Assembly: GCA_027563935.2 (NCBI GenBank)
Contig: CM050446.2
Location: forward strand, 109,596,499 to 109,660,498
Reading direction: 5' to 3'
Length of the DNA stretch: 64,000 nucleotides
Origin: Costus lasius
Taxonomy: Eukaryota > Streptophyta > Magnoliopsida > Zingiberales > Costaceae
Part shown: piece by piece, positions 19,479 to 30,860 of the stretch
How the letters are laid out: each line of letters begins with the position of its first letter
Position numbering within the stretch: position 1 is the stretch's first letter
Translations under genes and position numbers: made by a program
The notes under the pieces: model-generated
Told to the model about the DNA's origin: nothing
Database searches by the model: none
What the model saw: only the letters and a program-made list of their open reading frames with translations

Positions 19479-21155
19479 TGTTAGGGTATGCCCTTAAGGC
19501 TAATGTTTGAGGCCTTGGGCTATTTTCAGTATCATGTATAAACAATATATATGTTTTTGAAGGCATTCGTTGTTATTCAGATTGTTACATAATCTGCTGC
19601 TATATGTATACTTCTGAGTAATGTCTCAATGATGTTCAGTTTAGCTGACATTCAGTATTGTCCTTAGTCGAGATATCTTGGTGAACGTGAGACAGCCTTG
19701 GTATGATTGAGACTAATATGTGTTCTAATCTTATAGGATGCTTCGAGCATGGAATAAGATTTAGACACATAGGTGCATTGGATGTACTGGACTGACCCTT
19801 CTCAGGATATTCAATTGTTTGTCACAATGTGAATAATCCTTGTATGCAAGCAAGTGGCATATTCCCTCTGACTTGAGATCACTTGTGTTTCTAAGTGATG
19901 ATTGGCATTATCTTGAGGTAGTTCCATATCATTTGAAAGATAATGATTAAGGATTATCTTGGATAGTGGGCATGAGTCATGTTAGGGTACTTGTGATAGA
20001 TATAGGATTGCCTCTCCTGGTTGGAGTGTGATGTTCTAAAGGGGCCCTATGGATGAAATGGTTGAGAATGTGTATGGCCATACCCAGACGACTATGTTCA
20101 TCTGATCTAACCATTTTCATCATGTTGGAATCACAGGCTTGACATGCTTGTCCGACGAGAACATCCAGTGGCAAAGGGAAACATGTATGCCAAGTGAATG
20201 AGGTTCACACTTGTGCTGTGGTTTGGGAGTAGTCTTGGAAGACTCTTTCCTTCATATTGGAAGACAGTGATGTGTTGCTATATACCTCTCTCTGGTTGTG
20301 ATAACGTAAGTTATCGTTACCGACATTGAAGGAAACCCTTAGGGTCGCACAATTTGATGATATAGCTTACTTATGTCAGATCGTGTGGACTGGAATTATT
20401 CTAGTTCAGTTTAAAGGAATTTTAGCTCTGATTAAAAGTGAGATCTAGTCTAATCATGTTTGATTGATTAGGACATGTGATCGGTAAGCTTTGATCAGAG
20501 GATTGATGCTTGATCGTAAAGATCAAGGGTTCAATGTGATGTCTGGTTAGATCTTGAGCCATTTGGTTCAAAGAAGATTATAACCAGGGCTGGTTTGATT
20601 TGGCGCTTGAACCAAATTGAGATTGAACCGGTTCACTTGTGAACGGATGGTTCAATTCAAAGAGGAGTTTTTGATCATTTAGAGGGGAGTTATGGAGGGA
20701 GTTACATATTCGGTTCTTACCATATGTGGTGGCCGAATTTTCCCTTTTGGGGATCCACGGTTTTTCGAGGGCTTCTCTCGCTTCCTCCTCTCGTTCTCCT
20801 CCTCTCTTCGCTCTCTCGTGTGGATCATCTTCACGCAAGGAAGAGAAGTTCGACCAGCCAAGGAGACACACATCATCCTTTCCAAGAGACGATCAAGACT
20901 CCTTCGTGTCTTTGCTAGCACAAGGAACACAAGGAAGAAAGTCTTTCTCATCTTGTGTGTGACATCTTTGGAGAAGAGGCACTCGCCCCTTTCATCTTCC
21001 AAGTCGCCTCTCACATCATGGCACAGGTAATACTCTAACTTGTTCTATACAAGTTATACAAGGTTGATCATGTGCTCATGTCATGCGATTCTATGGATTC
21101 CTAGTTTTGCTATGAATTTTTCATTGAAGTCACTTGTGACCTAGGTTTCCTTTTA
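19479..21155 (+). mobile_element. Angela-1 solo LTR
   Basis: 1677 bp starting TGTTAGGGTATGCCC, collinear with the LTRs of A and B (1662-1694 bp). TSD TAAAT at 19474-19478 and 21156-21160; removing the LTR rejoins the F gag frame as NPIN-NLYSDTYNPG. The 3' terminus reads TTTTA instead of TTCA, so the end has mutated. More diverged than A and B, hence older. Confidence 0.88.
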
Positions 21156-21160
21156 TAAAT

Positions 21161-22390
21161 AACCTATATTCCGACACTTACAATCCAGGATGGCGAAACC
21201 ACCCAAACTTCTCATACCGAACACAACTATTGCAACCAGGGCAAGCACCACCACAAGGTCAACCTTCACAAGGAAACTTCAGACAGCCTCCACAGGGAAA
21301 TTATAGACAGCCGCTCGGATTTTAAGCTAGAAATTATAATCCACCACCAAAGCCAAATATGGATTCTCAGCTGAGTAAGCAAATTGAAGGATTAGCTAAT
21401 ATGATGAAACTCATGATGACGAGAATAGATTCCTTGGAAACTCACAATAAGATGTTAAAGAATCAGCTAGCCCAGTAGGCTAGCTCATCCTCTAGAGCAC
21501 CAGGGAAACTTCCATCACAACCTAAAGTCAACTCGAGGGAGTATTGCAATGCAATCTCTACTCAAAGTGGCAAACAACTTGAAGATCCAAAGATGCCGAC
21601 TGATGACAGAGAAGAAGATGCAACACCAGACACAAGAGATCTAAACTATAGGACAACACTGGTGTCACATGAGCAAACTGAGGAAGAAAGGCCCTATGTG
21701 GGGCCACCTGTTTACAATCCTCCAATTCCCTTCTCGCAGAGGCTTGTCAAAGCCAAATTAGAAAAACAATTCAGTAAGTTTTTGGAAGTTCTTAAGAAAC
21801 TCTATATTAACATACCTTTTGTTGATGCCCTTTCACAGATGCCCACCTATGCCAAATTTCTAAAGGACATCTTGTGTAACAAGAGGAAGCTGGAAGAACA
21901 AGGAGCAGTTGCACTTACTGAGGAGTGCAACGTGATCATACAAAATAAACTCCCCCAGAAACTCAAAGATCCAGGTAGCTTTTCTATACCTTGCCAGATT
22001 GGGGAGATGACTTTCCAGCGAGCCTTGTGCGATTTGGGAGCAAGTGTCAACCTTATATCTCTTTCTTTATGTAAAAAGCTAGACTTGGGAGATTTGAAGA
22101 ATACTAATATTTCTTTATAGCTAGCAGACAAATCAATTCGTCATCCTATCGGTATCTTAGAGGACGTGCTTATAAAAGTTGGAGATTATTCTGTTGCTGC
22201 TAATTTTGTTGTGTTAGAAATTGATGACGATGGCAGACTCCCTATCATTTTAGGGAGACCTTTTCTTGCTACAGCTGGTGCAGTCATTGATGTCAAAAAT
22301 GGAAAACTGGATTTGAACATCGGTGACAATATTATACAATTTGATTTATCCGACTCTTTGATAAAACCTTCTCTTGCAGGTACATGCTGC
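21161..22390 (+). pseudogene. Gypsy element F: gag linker and aspartic protease
   Basis: Continues gag with NPGWRNHPNFSYRTQ, a Gln/Pro-rich linker and the THNKMLKNQLAQ coiled stretch. The open frame 21593-22120 then holds YNPPIPFSQRLVKAKLEKQF and the protease start (ALTEECNVIIQNKLPQKLKD, PGSFSIPCQIGE). The active-site segment is CDLGASVNLISLSLCKK, so the usual D-x-G-A is present. A TAG (CAG origin) after NTNISL splits off the second protease half, PIILGRPFLATAGAVIDVK, in 22166-22390. Confidence 0.85.
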
Positions 22391-23326
22391 AACGTAAATA
22401 TTGTTGAGAAAATTGTGCAGCGAATTGAACCCTACAGGAGGGAGGTGGATCCGCTTGAGTTGACTTTGATCAATGCCGAAGAACAAGACATTGAGGGGAG
22501 ATCCAAAGAGTACACTACACTTCTTGATTCCGACCCAATCATGGATGCAACACCCGAAGTTAACCAAGAAGAGGAAAGGCAGAAGAAGCTTGAATTCAAA
22601 AGTCTATCTAGCACATTGAGATATGAATTCCTAGGTGACAATTCTACATATCTAATAATAGTTAGTGCCGAATTGAACAAAGAGCAAACCGAACTACTCC
22701 TTGGAGAACTCCATCTTCACAAGAAGGTAATTGGTTATTCACTTGATGACATTAAGGGGATTAACCCCTTTATTTTCATGCACAGGATTTTATTAGAGGA
22801 AAATAGTAAGCCTTATGTGGAATTTCAACACCGGCTTAACCCACATATGAAAGATGTTGTGAAGAAGGAGGCGCTCAAACTTTTGGATGCAGGAGTCATA
22901 TACCCAATATCAGATAGCTCTTGAGTGAGCCCGGTACATGTTGTACCAAAGAAGGGAGGTATCACTGTAATTAATAATGATTCTGATGAATTGATACCTA
23001 CACGCACAATCACAGGTTGGAGAATGTGCATCGATTATAGGAAGTTGAATTCTACTATAAGAAAAGATCACTTTTCTTTACCTTTTATTGATTAGATGTT
23101 AGACAGTGTGGCTCATAATTCTTATTTTTGTTTCTTGGATGGTTTTTCAGGTTTTTTCCAAATTCCTATCCATCCTGATGACCAAGAGAAAACCACATTC
23201 ACCTGCCCCTATGGTACCTTTGCATACAGGAGGATGCCCTTTGGGCTTTTGCAATGCCCTTGCGACCTTTCAATGGGCAATGATGGCAATATTTGCTGAT
23301 TATAATGAAGACTTTATGGACATATT
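22391..23326 (+). pseudogene. Gypsy element F reverse transcriptase, N-terminal half
   Basis: A protease-RT linker, then LKFESLSSTLRYEFL-like sequence leading to SLDDIKGINPFIFMHRILLE and RLNPHMKDVVKKEALKLLDA, GVIYPISDSS, WRMCIDYRKLN, FSLPFID and FCFLDGFSGFFQIPIHPDDQ, the catalytic LDG(Y/F)SG segment of Gypsy RT, then TFTCPYGTFAYRRMPFGL. A frameshift near 23245 moves the reading into NALATFQWAMMAIFADYNED. Stops replace Trp after DSS and Gln after PFID. It stops at MDIF, where a D-type LTR entered; the FIDD catalytic pair lies at 25226. Confidence 0.88.
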
Positions 23327-23467
23327 TGTTGTGTCCGCAAGTGTACGGATACTCGAAGTAATAAAAAGATATCGAACTACAGAGACCTCGTTTGTCAAGT
23401 ACCGAATAATCGATTTCTCACTAGCTAGGCAATCGAAAATGACGAAGGCAAGCAGAACTACACGAAA

Positions 23468-23526
<59 letters not shown>

Positions 23527-25225
23527 GGATTAGGGTTTCATCCACCTTAATTTCAATGACTAGATCTAAATAAGTGTTCGTTAGTATAATTTTATTATGA
23601 TAAAGATATAATTTACTTATATAGAAATCATCTTGCTTTCGAGTAGAAAATTTACAAAGAACCAATCCTCACTTTCACACAGGATCTATTCAATGCTAAA
23701 GATAAGTAAATCATTGACAAAGAACTCAATGATCACTTTCGTGCATTCAAATCCTAAGTCAATTATCTCAAGTGAAAACTACATACTTTCATACTATAAT
23801 TTTCATAGGATCTACTTAAGGTTCTCCAACGATCCGATAATTAATTTCTCACAATATCATCATGTTTATTTCAATAATTCAATCCTAGATTCAGATTATC
23901 AACATGGTAATATACTTCTAAAATCAAGAAAGAAGAACAAACCAAATTTCTTACGATGAGTTCTTAACATTCAATTTTAGGGTTCCAAGTTTTCACAAAT
24001 AACTTTTCAATCCATATCACAAAAACTCTAAATCATGCTGGTAAAATAAATCTAAGGAGAATTAAAGGCAATCGTCACATAAGTAGAATTATCATATTAA
24101 AATTATCTTGACGAAATAAAAGTCATCTAGTCATAAGAAATTAAAGGGATTAAACCCCATGTCCCATGAAGTGTTTAAGCTAGCATAGTTGAAGAATTAC
24201 AATAAACCATTGTTTCAAAGGATTAGAAATCAAAAGGAAAGAGGAAATCAAATAATAGCACGGCTGTAATGAAAATTACAGTCGTAATTTTATTCTAGAA
24301 GGCGCGATGAACAGTGCTGGCGATGCTTCCTTTGTCAATTTTTCCTCCGATCGATCTTCTTTCGCTCTGAAACTTCTGGAGTATGTTCTCCTCATCTAGT
24401 CTCAGCTTCCCCTTAAATTTCACGGCCGGAGATGCAATATACGCTTCCCGGCAGTGAAACCTAGGGCGACGGTTCAAATCTTGATTCTCTCTCTATCGTG
24501 GATGAAAATTAGGACTTTTCATGTGTGTCTCCTCCTCTTGATCTGACGAGTATTTCCCTTTTTACGGATTCCAAATTGATGGTCCAGATCATCTAAAATC
24601 ACCCGTGTAAGAATTGGGCTTCAAAAAACCCATGAAAATCGAAAGTCCAGGTCATAATTACGGCCGTGGTTTTGATTACGGCAGTGCCATAATTTCTGTA
24701 AAGTTTTCTATACAAAAATCGACCAGGATTATGGCCCATGATATGCATTACGGCAGTGCCGTAATTCTAGAAAATCTTTCGGGTTAGAATTGGGCTGAAA
24801 TTACGGCCCATAATATTGTTTACGGCCGGGCCGTAATATGTGTAAAACTTTCTATATAAAAATCACCCCAAATTATGGTAGCGCTCCGAAATTACGGTAG
24901 TGCCGTGGTTTATTTTGTAGGTTCAGTGAAACCACGGTACTGTAATATTAATTATGGCCCTGCCATAATTTGGTTTGTGGCTTCAATTCTTCATGAAAAT
25001 TGATATGTAATCTCTTCCTGATGATGAGGATTCATCTATGCATCTGAATTTGCTTGAAAACGCCTTAAAATGGTGCCTTTTTACCTGAAAATCATCAAAA
25101 ACTAGAAAAGGTGTAGATTCTGCAATATTTGATAAATAAGGCATAAAAATAAGCAAAAGAGCATGAATATGACACAAAAGACCTATCAAATGGCACAAAA
25201 TATACTATAAATTTTCATGTCATCA
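23327..25225 (-). mobile_element. D-type solo LTR in F reverse transcriptase
   Basis: Minus orientation, TGTTGTGTCCGCAAGTG to TTTTCATGTCATCA. It matches D LTRs throughout but is more diverged. Flanks are CATATT on both sides (23321-23326 and 25226-25231), a 5-6-bp TSD that lies in the codons for D-I-F. No internal region. Its array of TTACGG palindromes is at 24656-24970. The part from 24180 on is included in the 3.3-kb tandem duplication, so 27497-28542 is a second partial copy. Confidence 0.85.
23473..23523. repeat. (AG)n microsatellite
   Basis: About 25 AG dinucleotides without interruption inside the D-type solo LTR, at the place where D LTRs have only AGAGAGA. Confidence 0.95.
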
Positions 25226-25769
25226 CATATTCATTGATGACTATTCTGTGTATGGTTCTTCCTTTAACCATTGCTTGTCTAACTTATCTAAGGTTTTGCA
25301 GAGATGTGAAGAGGTGAACTTGGTGTTGAACTAGGAGAAGTGCCACTTCATGGTTCGGGAAGGTATAGTTCTTGGGCACTTAGTCTTTGAACGTGGAATC
25401 GAGGTAGATAAAGCAAAGGTTGAAGTCATTGAAAATTTGAATCCGCCTACAATAGTGAAAGGAATTCAAAGTTTTCTGGGCCATGCCGGTTTTTATAGAA
25501 GATTCATCAAAGATTTTTCTAAAATAGCCTGTCCTCTAACTAATCTGCTTGCTAAGGATTCAATCTTCTGTTTTGACAGGGAATGTGATGAAGCCTTCCA
25601 GAAACTCACAGAGGCCCTGATAACTATGCCTATGATCCAACCTCTAGACTGGTCTCTACCTTTTGAACTCATGTGTGATACTAGTGACTAAGCCATGGGG
25701 GTGGTTTTGGGGCCAAGGAATGACAAAAAGCTGCATGATATATACTATGCTATTAGAACACTTGATGAT
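25226..25769 (+). pseudogene. Gypsy element F RT C-terminal half and RNase H start, copy 1
   Basis: Reads IFIDDYSVYGSSFNHCL (RT catalytic F-x-D-D), then CEEVNLVLN and EKCHFMVREGIVLGH, KVEVIENLNPP, GIQSFLGHAGFYRRFIKDFS and CPLTNLLAKD (RT thumb/connection), then LPFELMCDTSD and AMGVVLGPRN (start of RNase H). Stops after VLN (TGG to TAG) and after DTSD. It breaks at 25770 with the C LTR. Confidence 0.85.
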
Positions 25770-25775
25770 GCATAG

Positions 25776-27496
25776 AGTTGGGAAACCCCGGGGATAGTTT
25801 ACAATTTTCAGAGATAGAAAATACACAAAACATTGCACAACGGAAGCAATATCCCCGAAACGAGCCGGTCCCAAAAACCCAGTGAAGATCGTATGTGAGA
25901 GAGTCGACACGATGAGATAGAATATACCTTAAAGCAAGATGAGGCTGATGTCGTGATAGACGCCCAAGCCTGCGCCCTCTGCAGTTTCACACACACAGAT
26001 GCCTAGAGTCCTCTTCTTCCACGCCCGGTGCTAGCCTCGGGAAGAAGATCCATGCCCTTGTCATCCTTTTCAAGACTTGTGCCACCTCCAAGGATGAAGC
26101 GCCAAAGAAGAAGATGAGGAGAAGGAGAAGCCGCCAAGGTGAAGTCCCTCTTGCGCCAAGAGGAGAGGAAGAAGATCACTTGCGGCTTGATGGAAGAAGA
26201 AGGGTTGCGCCAATTGAACCTTTGCTCTCGCCCTTCACCCTTTGCTCTCACCTCTTTCAGTGTTCACGCCTCCAAGGAATAGAATACCTGAGAGGGGGCG
26301 CCTAGGGCCACTTATATAGAACAAGGGGCGGCCAGGGTTAGGGCTAGGCACAATTTGCTTCCATAATGAAGCAAATTTGCCCACTTCACCCCATTATACC
26401 CCTTAGGCGCCAATGGGGTTGTTATTGGGCCTCATTGGTCGATGAGCAAACCCATACTTCATTGAATGGGTTGATTAAGCCATTGGATCCAATCCAATGC
26501 AACCCAAATCCAAATGTGACCTAACCATGGTCAAATTCGGGTCAACCTACCATAAATGAAGTCTGGTTCCAATAACATTCTTCCATCTCATCAAGCCCAT
26601 CGGCGCTGATGAATTCTCCCAAATAGATCTGTGTTATCCAATAACTCGATTATAAGGCTTCCCGATCAATACGAGAACTCAAGTATCAAGATGTGTGACC
26701 CTGTAGATTCCTCTGACGCTGGCAGTGCTGACCAAATGTCACCACAAGCAGTGAGTGGCACCTAGTAGTGCATTGCTGCTACCCAGGTCATTGGAATGGA
26801 TATCGACATCGACATCCCCATCATCGCAACTAGGTACAGATGCATTCCAGTCTCTTTTTCATACTGATATCCGATTGGACAAGTGTGTCACCACTTGTTT
26901 TCATCCAATCTCATGGTTATGACTAAATCAGGCCTCACCTGGGTATGGCCATACACTTTCAGTCATAGAACCATTGAGGCGCTCCATGGATATTAAACTT
27001 CCCTTAGGAAGGGGCAGATCCTCTGTCTGTCCATTGACCTTCTCATATGAGTCGTGACATGCTCAATGACAACCATTATTACCCCCAACTATGGCGAGGT
27101 GTTAGGTTGTATCAAAATATATCCTTAACCATATAGAATGGCCAATGACCTCAAATCAAGGGATCAATGCATCTCCTATCACTTGTGAGGATAACTTGTG
27201 ACACTAAGTCATTGTCTCATAGCGGGTCGATCCAGTATATCCACCACTGATATACCCATATGTCTGTGTTGGCACCTCGTGCCTAACCTGCCCATATACC
27301 AGTCTCACAAGTACCAGAGCTGTCTCATATCCACTCAGGTACATCAACTGGGGACTATCATTTGAGCACAGATCCAATCTGTCTCCAAGGATATTATCAT
27401 ATAAGTACACAATCGCAGATGTAAGCAAATATAGATAATGACAATGCCAGAATGATATAAAATATCAATAACAAGTAGTACAATAATGGACCAAAA
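25776..27496 (-). mobile_element. Angela-2 element C 3' LTR, truncated duplicate
   Basis: Begins GTTGGGAAACCCCGGGG (first base lost or mutated, written AGTTGGG) and follows the C LTR up to GACCAAAACTAG, about 23 bp short of the LTR end. It lies in copy 1 of the tandem duplication, so it is a duplication product and not an insertion. Reverse-strand TATATAAG at 26311-26318. Confidence 0.85.
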
Positions 27497-30400
27497 CTAG
27501 CATAGTTGAAGAATTACAATAAACCATTGTTTCAAAGGATTAGAAATCAAAAGGAAAGAGGAAATCAAATAATAGCACGGCTGTAATGAAAATTACAGTC
27601 GTAATTTTATTCTAGAAGGCGCGATGAACAGTGCTGGCGATGCTTCCTTTGTCAATTTTTCCTCCGATCGATCTTCTTTCGCTCTGAAACTTCTGGAGTA
27701 TGTTCTCCTCATCTAGTCTCAGCTTCCCCTTAAATTTCACGGCCGGAGATGCAATGTACGCTTCCCGGCAGTGAAACCTAGGGCGACGGTTCAAATCTTG
27801 ATTCTCTCTCTATCGTGGATGAAAATTAGGACTTTTCATGTGTGTCTCCTCCTCTTGATCTGATGAGTATTTCCCTTTTTATGGATTCCAAATTGATGGT
27901 CCAGATCATCTGAAATCACCCGTGTAAGAATTGGGCTTCAAAAAACCCATGAAAATCGAAAGTCCAGGTCATAATTACGGCCGTGGTTTTGATTACGGCA
28001 GTGCCATAATTTCTGTAAAGTTTTCTATACAAAAATCGACCAGGATTACGGCCCATGATATGCATTACGGCAGTGCTGTAATTCTAGAAAATCTTTCGGG
28101 TTAGAATTGGGCTGAAATTACGGCCCATAATATTGTTTACGGCCGGGCCGTAATATGTGTAAAACTTTCTATATAAAAATCACCCCAAATTATGGTAGCG
28201 CTCCGAAATTACGGTAGTGCCATGGTTTATTTTGTAGGTTCAGTGAAACCACGGTACTGTAATATTAATTACGGCCCTGCCATAATTTGGTTTGTGGCTT
28301 CAATTCTTCATGAAAATTGATATGTAATCTCTTCCTGATGATGAGGATTCATCTGTGCATCTGAATTTGCTTGAAAACGCCTTAAAATGGTGCCTTTTTA
28401 CCTAAAAATCATCAAAAACTAGAAAAGGTGTAGATTCTGCAATATTTGATAAATAAGGCATAAAAATAAGCAAAAGAGCATGAATATGACACAAAAGACC
28501 TATCAAATGGCACAAAATATACTATAAATTTTCATGTCATCACATATTCATTGATGACTATTCTGTGTATGGTTCTTCCTTTAACCATTGCTTGTCTAAC
28601 TTATCTAAGGTTTTGCAGAGATGTGAAGAGGTGACTTGGTGTTGAACTAGGAGAAGTGCCACTTCATGGTTCGGGAAGGTATAGTTCTTGGGCACTTAGT
28701 CTTTGAACGTGGAATCGAGGTAGATAAAGCAAAGGTTGAAGTCATTGAAAATTTGAATCCGCCTACAATAGTGAAAGGAATTCAAAGTTTTCTGGGCCAT
28801 GCCGGTTTTTATAGAAGATTCATCAAAGATTTTTCTAAAATAGCCTGTCCTCTAATTAATCTGCTTGCTAAGGATTCAATCTTCTGTTTTGACAGGGAAT
28901 GTGATGAAGCCTTCCAGAAACTCACAGAGGCCCTGATAACTATGCCTATGATCCAACCCCTAGACTGGTCTCTACCTTTTGAACTCATGTGTGATACTAG
29001 TGACTAAGCCATGGGGGTGGTTTTGGGGCCAAGGAATGACAAAAAGCTGCATGCTATATACTATGCTATTAGAACACTTGATGATTCATAGAGTTGGGAA
29101 ACCCCGGGGATAGTTTACAATTTTCAGAGATAGAGAATACACAAAACATTGCACAACGGAAGCAATATCCCCGAAACGAGCCGGTCCCAAAAACCCAATG
29201 AAGATCGTATGTGAGAGAGTCGACACGATGAGATAGAATATACCTTAAAGCAAGATGAGGCTGATGTCGTGATAGACGCCCAAGCGTGCGCCCTCTGCAG
29301 TTTCACACACACAGATGCCTAGAGTCCTCTTCTTCCACGCCCGGTGCTAGCCTCGGGAAGAAGATCCAAGCCCTTGTCATCCTTTTCAAGACTTGTGCCA
29401 CCTCCAAGGATGAAGCGCCAAAGAAGAAGATGAGGAGAAGGAGAAGCCGCCAAGGTGAAGTCCCTCTTGCGCCAAGAGGAGAGGAAGAAGATCACTTGCG
29501 GCTTGATGGAAGAAGAAGGGTTGCGCCAATTGAACCCTTGCTCTCGCCCTTCACCCTTTGCTCTCACCTCTTTCAGTGTTCACGCCTCCAAGGAATAGAA
29601 TACCTGAGAGGGGGCGCCTAGGGCCACTTATATAGAGCAAGGGGCGGCCAGGGTTAGGGCTAGGCGCAATTTGCTTCCATAATGAAGCAAATTTGCCCAC
29701 TTCACCCCATTATACCCCTTAGGCGCCAATGGGGTTGTTATTGGGCCTCATTGGTCGATGAGCAAGCCCATACTTCATTGATTGGGTTGATTAAGCCATT
29801 GGATCCAATCCAATGCAACCCAAATCCAAATGTGACCTAACCATGGTCAAATTCGGGTCAACCTACCATAAATGAAGTCTGGTTCCAATAACATTCTTCC
29901 ATCTCATCAAGCCCATCGGCGCTGATGAATTCTCCCAAATAGATCTGTGTTATCCAATAACTCGATTATAAGGCTTCCCGATCAATACGAGAACTCAAGT
30001 ATCAAGATGTGTGACCCTGTAGATTCCTCTGACGCTGGCAGTGCTGACCAAATGTCACCACAAGCAGTGAGTGGCACCTAGTAGTGCATTGCTGCTACCC
30101 AGGTCATTGGAATGGATATCGACATCGACATCCCCATCATCGCAACAAGGTACAGATGCATTCCAGTCTCTTTGCCATACTGATATCCTATTGGACAAGT
30201 GTGTCACCACTTGTTTTCATCCAATCTCATGGTTATGACTAAATCAGGTCTCACCTGGGTATGGCCATACACTTTCAGTCATAGAACCATAGAGGAGCTC
30301 CATGGATATTAAACTTCCCTTAGGAAGGGGCAAATCCTCTGTCTGTCCATTGACCTTCTCATATGAGTCGTGACATGCTCAATGACAACCATTATTACCC

Positions 30401-30816
30401 CCAACTACGGCGAGGTGTTAGGTTGTATCAAAACATATCCTTAACCATATAGAATGGCCAATGACCTCAAATCAAGGGATCAATGCATCTCCTATCACTT
30501 GTGAGGATAACTTGTGACACCAAGTCATTGTCTCATAGCGGGTCGATCCAGTATATCCACCACTGATATACCCATATGTCTGTGTTGGCACCTCGTGCCT
30601 AACCTGCCCATATACCAGTCTCACAAGTACCAGAGCTGTCTCATATCCACTCAGGTACATCAACTGGGGACTATCATTTGAGCACAGATCCAATCTGTCT
30701 CCAAGGATATTATCATATAAGTACACAATCGCAGATGTAAGCAAATATAGATAATGACAATGCCAGAATGATATAAAATATCAATGTCAAGTAGTACAAT
30801 AATGGACCAAAACTAG
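27497..30816. repeat. 3.3-kb tandem duplication, copy 2
   Basis: Same content as 24180-27496, differing at roughly 1 percent of positions by eye plus one 1-bp deletion near 28637. The junction AAAACTAG|CATAG shares the 4-bp CTAG with both parental ends. Copy 2 continues into the complete C LTR end and element C, so the ancestral order ran through this copy. Confidence 0.9.
28543..29086 (+). pseudogene. Gypsy element F RT C-terminal half and RNase H start, copy 2
   Basis: Duplicate of 25226-25769 with the same stops and a further 1-bp deletion near 28637. It ends RTLDDS, where element C begins. The next RNase H residues ([15 protein letters not shown]) are at 56414, after C, so this copy retains the original insertion context. 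Confidence 0.85.
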
Positions 30817-30839
30817 GTCCTAGGGCATATACACCAACA
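29092..30839 (-). mobile_element. Element C 3' LTR (left)
   Basis: 1748 bp. Reverse complement starts TGTTGGTGTATATGCCC and ends CCCGGGGTTTCCCAAC. It lacks a ~40-bp tandem duplication (CCATTATACCCCTTAGGC...) present in the right LTR near 55245-55310. TATA-like TATATAAG on the minus strand at 29627-29634. Confidence 0.88.
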
Positions 30840-30841
30840 AT

Positions 30842-30850
30842 CTCCCACTT
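30842..30850 (-). promoter_or_regulatory. Polypurine tract of C
   Basis: AAGTGGGAG in element orientation, two bases from the 3' LTR. The same tract is used by A, B and K. Confidence 0.8.
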
Positions 30851-30860
30851 GGACTAAAAC

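Larger units (their letters stand above)
24180..27496. repeat. 3.3-kb tandem duplication, copy 1
   Basis: Starts CTAGCATAGTTGAAG. Contains 1046 bp of D-type LTR, F RT/RNase H and 1.7 kb of the C LTR. It ends GACCAAAACTAG, where the C LTR should continue GTCCTAGG but instead jumps back to the start of the unit. The offset between copies is 3316-3317 bp. Confidence 0.9.

Noticed and set aside
23106..23573. 155-residue plus-strand ORF ending in a Glu/Arg repeat
   Set aside because: Frame-shifted reading of F RT running into the (AG)n microsatellite of the D-type LTR.
25776..27496. Independent insertion of an Angela-2 LTR next to C
   Set aside because: It begins at the same F codon as the C LTR at 29092 and ends at the duplication junction, so it is a by-product of the tandem duplication.
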